Source: Bacillota bacterium
GTDB lineage: Bacteria > Bacillota > Clostridia > Christensenellales > QAND01
Assembly (NCBI GenBank): GCA_019415425.1
Contig: DXZF01000074.1
Location: 1-7,228, forward strand
Direction: 5' to 3'
Length of the DNA stretch: 7,228 nt
Shown here piece by piece: positions 4,579 to 7,228 of this stretch. The position numbers and the translations under genes are program-made. The notes beneath the pieces were generated by a model that had not been told where the DNA came from, made no database searches, and worked only from the letters and a program-made list of their open reading frames with translations. The number at the start of each line of letters is the position of its first letter. The first letter of the stretch is position 1.

Positions 4579-7228
4579 ATGGGACAACAAGATGTACACA
4601 ACCGGGCGTTTGCACATATACGGACGCGCAGACTGCGCAGGCGCTGGCAAAAGGGCGTGGTGGCGCTGGCGGTACTGGTTACGGCGCTGACGGCGTCGCT
4701 GTTGATTTTGCCGGCTGTCACCATGGAAAACCGGGCGCAATTGCGCAATTGCCAGCTGGACCTGCACACGCATACCGACAGCTGCCGGGATGCAAATGGA
4801 GAGATCATCTGCGGATATGCAGATTACGTGGTCCACACCCACGACGCGCTCTGTTACGACGAGCAGGGCGCGCTGGTGTGCCCCTTACCGCAGATCGCCG
4901 CCCATGCGCACAGCGCCGCGTGCTATCGGGAAGTCTCGGTGCGCGCCTGTGGATTGGAGGAGTCACAGGGCCATACGCACACGGAGGCCTGCTATGAAAC
5001 CCCGCAGGAGGCCACGCTGGTGTGTACGCTGCCGCAGACACCGGGGCACACGCATGGGGACGCATGCTATCGGCAGGTTGCACAGCTGACGTGCGGGTTG
5101 GAAGCATCTGCGGATCACGCGCACAGCGAGGCGTGCTATACGTACCAAAATGAGCTGGTCTGCACGCTGGAAGAGGCGCCGGGGCATACCCATGAGGCCG
5201 CCTGCTATCAGGCCGAACCCGTTTTGACGTGCAATCTGGAAGAATCGGAGGGGCATACGCATACCCAGGCGTGCAATGAGGTGCGCACGGAATGCATCTG
5301 TGGGCAAGAAGAAATCGTGCTGCACACCCATGATGCGCACTGCGTGGATGCGAACGGCGCGCTGGTATGTGGAAAGGTGGAAGTCAGGGAGCACGTCCAC
5401 GATCAGCGCTGCCTGCCCGCACAGGACGAACCCACACAACCTGCGAGCCAGCCGCAGGACGGGCGCAGCTGGGCCACGGTCTCCAAGGCGAATTTTGCAC
5501 AGCGCAGCGCGCGGCTTGCCGCCCCCAACGCCGAATCCGGCCGTACGGATTTTGGGCCATACATTACGGCAGTGACGGTATTCCGACAGGTCGATGAGCA
5601 ATGGGCGCCGGCAACCGAGCTGACCAGCGGCGATTCGGTGAAGGTGGAGATCCGCTACGCCATCCCGGAGAACGTCGTTGGCGCGGATGCGAGGATCATC
5701 TACTACCAGCTTCCAGCCGGAATCGGCCTGCAGGAGGAGGCGAGCGGCCCCACCACCATCGGCGCGCAAACGGTGGGCAGCTATGTCATCCATACGAGCG
5801 GATTGATTGAGATTACATTTGACCTCGCCTTTGCCGACGACAGCCCGTTCACGGGGGAACTGGGCTTTCAGGGCACGGTGACGGCAACTGGTGGAGCGGG
5901 GGAAGAGGAAATCGTATTCGGCGGTACCGGCGGCTCCGTCACCGTTGTGCCGGGGGAAGCGCACTACGACCTCGCTATCGCCAAGGCGGGCGATTACCAG
6001 AGAGAGGGGAACAAACTCGTCTACACCCTCGTGGTATCCACACAGGATGGAACGGATGGGCCGGTCGCCGTGCAAGACGCGTTTTTGCATGCTACCGATT
6101 ACGGCCTCGTCCAATACGATGAGGGCAGCTTGCGGATCGTCAAAGTAGACGCGGGCTGCGCGGAAACCGAGGTCACGGGGGTGGCGCCCACCTTCCGGCC
6201 ACAGGGCAGCGATGCAGCGGCTTCCTTTGCCATCACCGGCCTGCCGGCACTGCGGGCGGGAGAATCGTACCGCATCGCTTACACGGCAACGCCCGATCTG
6301 GCCAGCAGTGCGGGGTCGGGGGACGGATATCTGGCGTTTTCCAATCAGGCCGTCGCCACCGACGCGTCCAACCGTGCGCAGGCGCAGGCCAACGTAATGG
6401 TTTCCCAGTCGATGGTGGCCAAACAGGGCACGTATGACGAACTGACCCGCAAGGTCAAATGGACGATTCTCCTCAATGAGGATGCGCGTGAAATCGGCGG
6501 GTTCACGCTGCAAGATACCCTGACCTACACAGACGCACAGGGGCAGACGCACGCGCTGGCGCTGCCCGCTACCGTCACGCTGACGCGCCTTGCCGGCTGG
6601 GACCCTGCAGAACAGCACACGGTTTCCCTGCCCTATACGTTTGCCGCGGGGACCAATGCCCGCTACCTCGTCACGTATGAGACCGACCTGCCGCCGCAGG
6701 CACAGACGGGGGAAGGGATTGTACTGCACAACCGGGTGCGGTTTGGCGACTATGAGACGCAGGCCGACGTCAGCGTGACGGTGCCCGCGCCGCTGGACTA
6801 CGATGTACAGAAGGCCTTTTGGGGAGAAGCGGGAGAGGACGGCCAATTGTCCTGGGCGTCGTGGATTACCTACCCCGCCGACGTCCGCCCGACGTCTGCG
6901 TCCCTTGCCTATGTGGATCGGATTGTCGAGCTAATGCGACCGGATGGGACGTATGTTGAAAACAGCCACGATACCACGCTGTCGCTACTGTACAACTCGC
7001 TGTACGTGACGACGCCGGACGGGACGCCGCTGGCCTATGGCACCGATTTTTGGGTCTATGCGGTTTCGACAGCAGACACCCCGCCGCCCGAGCAGCTGGC
7101 TGCCGCCAATTTTGAGCAGATCCTCACGGGATTGGCGTGGAAAGATATTTGGGAAATGGAGGCAGATGAACCGCTGACCCTGTTCGGGATCGCGTTTTCC
7201 GAAGGCGCAATGGACAAAATCGCCGGGC
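4579..7228 (+). CDS. large cell-surface adhesin-like protein, 3' end beyond the window
   Basis: At least 883 residues with no stop before the window ends. The start has AAGGGGGG at 4564-4571, 7 nt upstream. A basic segment (RTRRLRRRWQK) precedes a hydrophobic helix (about 26-46) ending in LPAVTME, a signature I know from N-termini of large clostridial surface proteins. Residues 63-278 hold ten Cys/His repeats. A polar linker (279-320) leads to beta-rich modules: about 325-457 (with GDSVKVEIRYAIP, reminiscent of SdrG/Cna-type adhesins), 460-607 (resembling the DUF11-type repeat class), 608-735 (with KVKWTILLN, resembling collagen-binding-type domains), and a further module from 738. The missing C-terminus would be expected to carry more repeats and a wall anchor such as LPXTG. 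It probably binds host or bacterial surfaces. It would be switched with the operon by the upstream invertible promoter. Surface location is well supported; the module names are from eye comparison only. Confidence 0.95.
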   Translation, partial: MGQQDVHNRAFAHIRTRRLRRRWQKGVVALAVLVTALTASLLILPAVTMENRAQLRNCQLDLHTHTDSCRDANGEIICGYADYVVHTHDALCYDEQGALVCPLPQIAAHAHSAACYREVSVRACGLEESQGHTHTEACYETPQEATLVCTLPQTPGHTHGDACYRQVAQLTCGLEASADHAHSEACYTYQNELVCTLEEAPGHTHEAACYQAEPVLTCNLEESEGHTHTQACNEVRTECICGQEEIVLHTHDAHCVDANGALVCGKVEVREHVHDQRCLPAQDEPTQPASQPQDGRSWATVSKANFAQRSARLAAPNAESGRTDFGPYITAVTVFRQVDEQWAPATELTSGDSVKVEIRYAIPENVVGADARIIYYQLPAGIGLQEEASGPTTIGAQTVGSYVIHTSGLIEITFDLAFADDSPFTGELGFQGTVTATGGAGEEEIVFGGTGGSVTVVPGEAHYDLAIAKAGDYQREGNKLVYTLVVSTQDGTDGPVAVQDAFLHATDYGLVQYDEGSLRIVKVDAGCAETEVTGVAPTFRPQGSDAAASFAITGLPALRAGESYRIAYTATPDLASSAGSGDGYLAFSNQAVATDASNRAQAQANVMVSQSMVAKQGTYDELTRKVKWTILLNEDAREIGGFTLQDTLTYTDAQGQTHALALPATVTLTRLAGWDPAEQHTVSLPYTFAAGTNARYLVTYETDLPPQAQTGEGIVLHNRVRFGDYETQADVSVTVPAPLDYDVQKAFWGEAGEDGQLSWASWITYPADVRPTSASLAYVDRIVELMRPDGTYVENSHDTTLSLLYNSLYVTTPDGTPLAYGTDFWVYAVSTADTPPPEQLAAANFEQILTGLAWKDIWEMEADEPLTLFGIAFSEGAMDKIAG
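4765..5412 (+). repeat. ten tandem 23-residue Cys/His repeats in the surface protein
   Basis: The pattern is H-x-H-x3-C-x8-C. The first His of each unit is at residues 63, 86, 109, 132, 157, 180, 203, 226, 249 and 272, so the period is 23 except for one 25-residue unit (the fourth, with C-x10-C). Every unit has HxHx3C; nine have the second Cys and the tenth ends after the first. Most middle units read like GHTHxxACY followed by LxCxLEE. DNA copies are diverged, so the array is old rather than freshly expanded. It could bind metal ions or form disulfides outside the cell. Confidence 0.93.

Noticed and set aside
4963..6846. A 627-codon open frame on the minus strand
   Set aside because: It lies antisense to the surface-protein gene, whose frame has a signal-anchor, regular repeats and adhesin-like modules. 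The minus-strand translation has low-complexity Arg/Gly/His composition with no family likeness; it is a by-product of GC-rich codon use.

Overview
The window looks like a chromosomal segment of a Gram-positive bacterium of the class Clostridia (Bacillota), probably a gut-type anaerobe. The evidence is strong AGGAGG-type ribosome sites, a tyrosine recombinase of the kind common in gut clostridia, and a large surface protein with the N-terminal hydrophobic-LPA-x-TME signature and Cys/His repeats that I associate with clostridial adhesins. This placement is an inference. The window is moderately GC-rich, with AT-richer intergenic stretches at about 1361-1756 and 2651-2870.

Layout, all genes on the + strand. 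(1) 225-1235 is a complete glycolytic glyceraldehyde-3-phosphate dehydrogenase gene, closed by a strong intrinsic terminator at 1318-1360. (2) 1361-1756 has no recognisable gene. (3) 1823-2650 encodes a complete 275-residue tyrosine recombinase with all catalytic residues. (4) 2668-2934 is the most interesting part: two 26-bp sites, each an 11-bp perfect inverted repeat around a 4-bp asymmetric centre, which are exact reverse complements of each other and flank 215 bp. Inside lies a near-consensus sigma-70-type promoter (TTGACA, 18 bp, TATGAT) on the minus strand. This has the anatomy of an invertible promoter switch with its recombinase next door. (5) 2935-3431 is a roughly 500-bp leader with no convincing gene. 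(6) 3432-7228 is a tight operon: a 180-residue coiled-coil protein, a type I signal peptidase overlapping it by 4 bp (ATGA), and 23 bp later a very large surface protein that runs off the window (883 codons present).

Proposed working model (inference): the recombinase flips the 267-bp element. In the orientation given here the promoter points left, away from the operon, so the operon should be OFF or low. The left site, read leftward, is followed by a T-rich tract and should act as a terminator that stops this transcript before it runs antisense into the recombinase gene. After inversion the same promoter would point right, starting near 2885 and reading through the leader into the coiled-coil, signal peptidase and adhesin genes. 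The signal peptidase probably processes the adhesin or related exported proteins; the coiled-coil protein's role is unknown. The unit would therefore be a phase-variable surface-adhesin module inserted next to a housekeeping gene.
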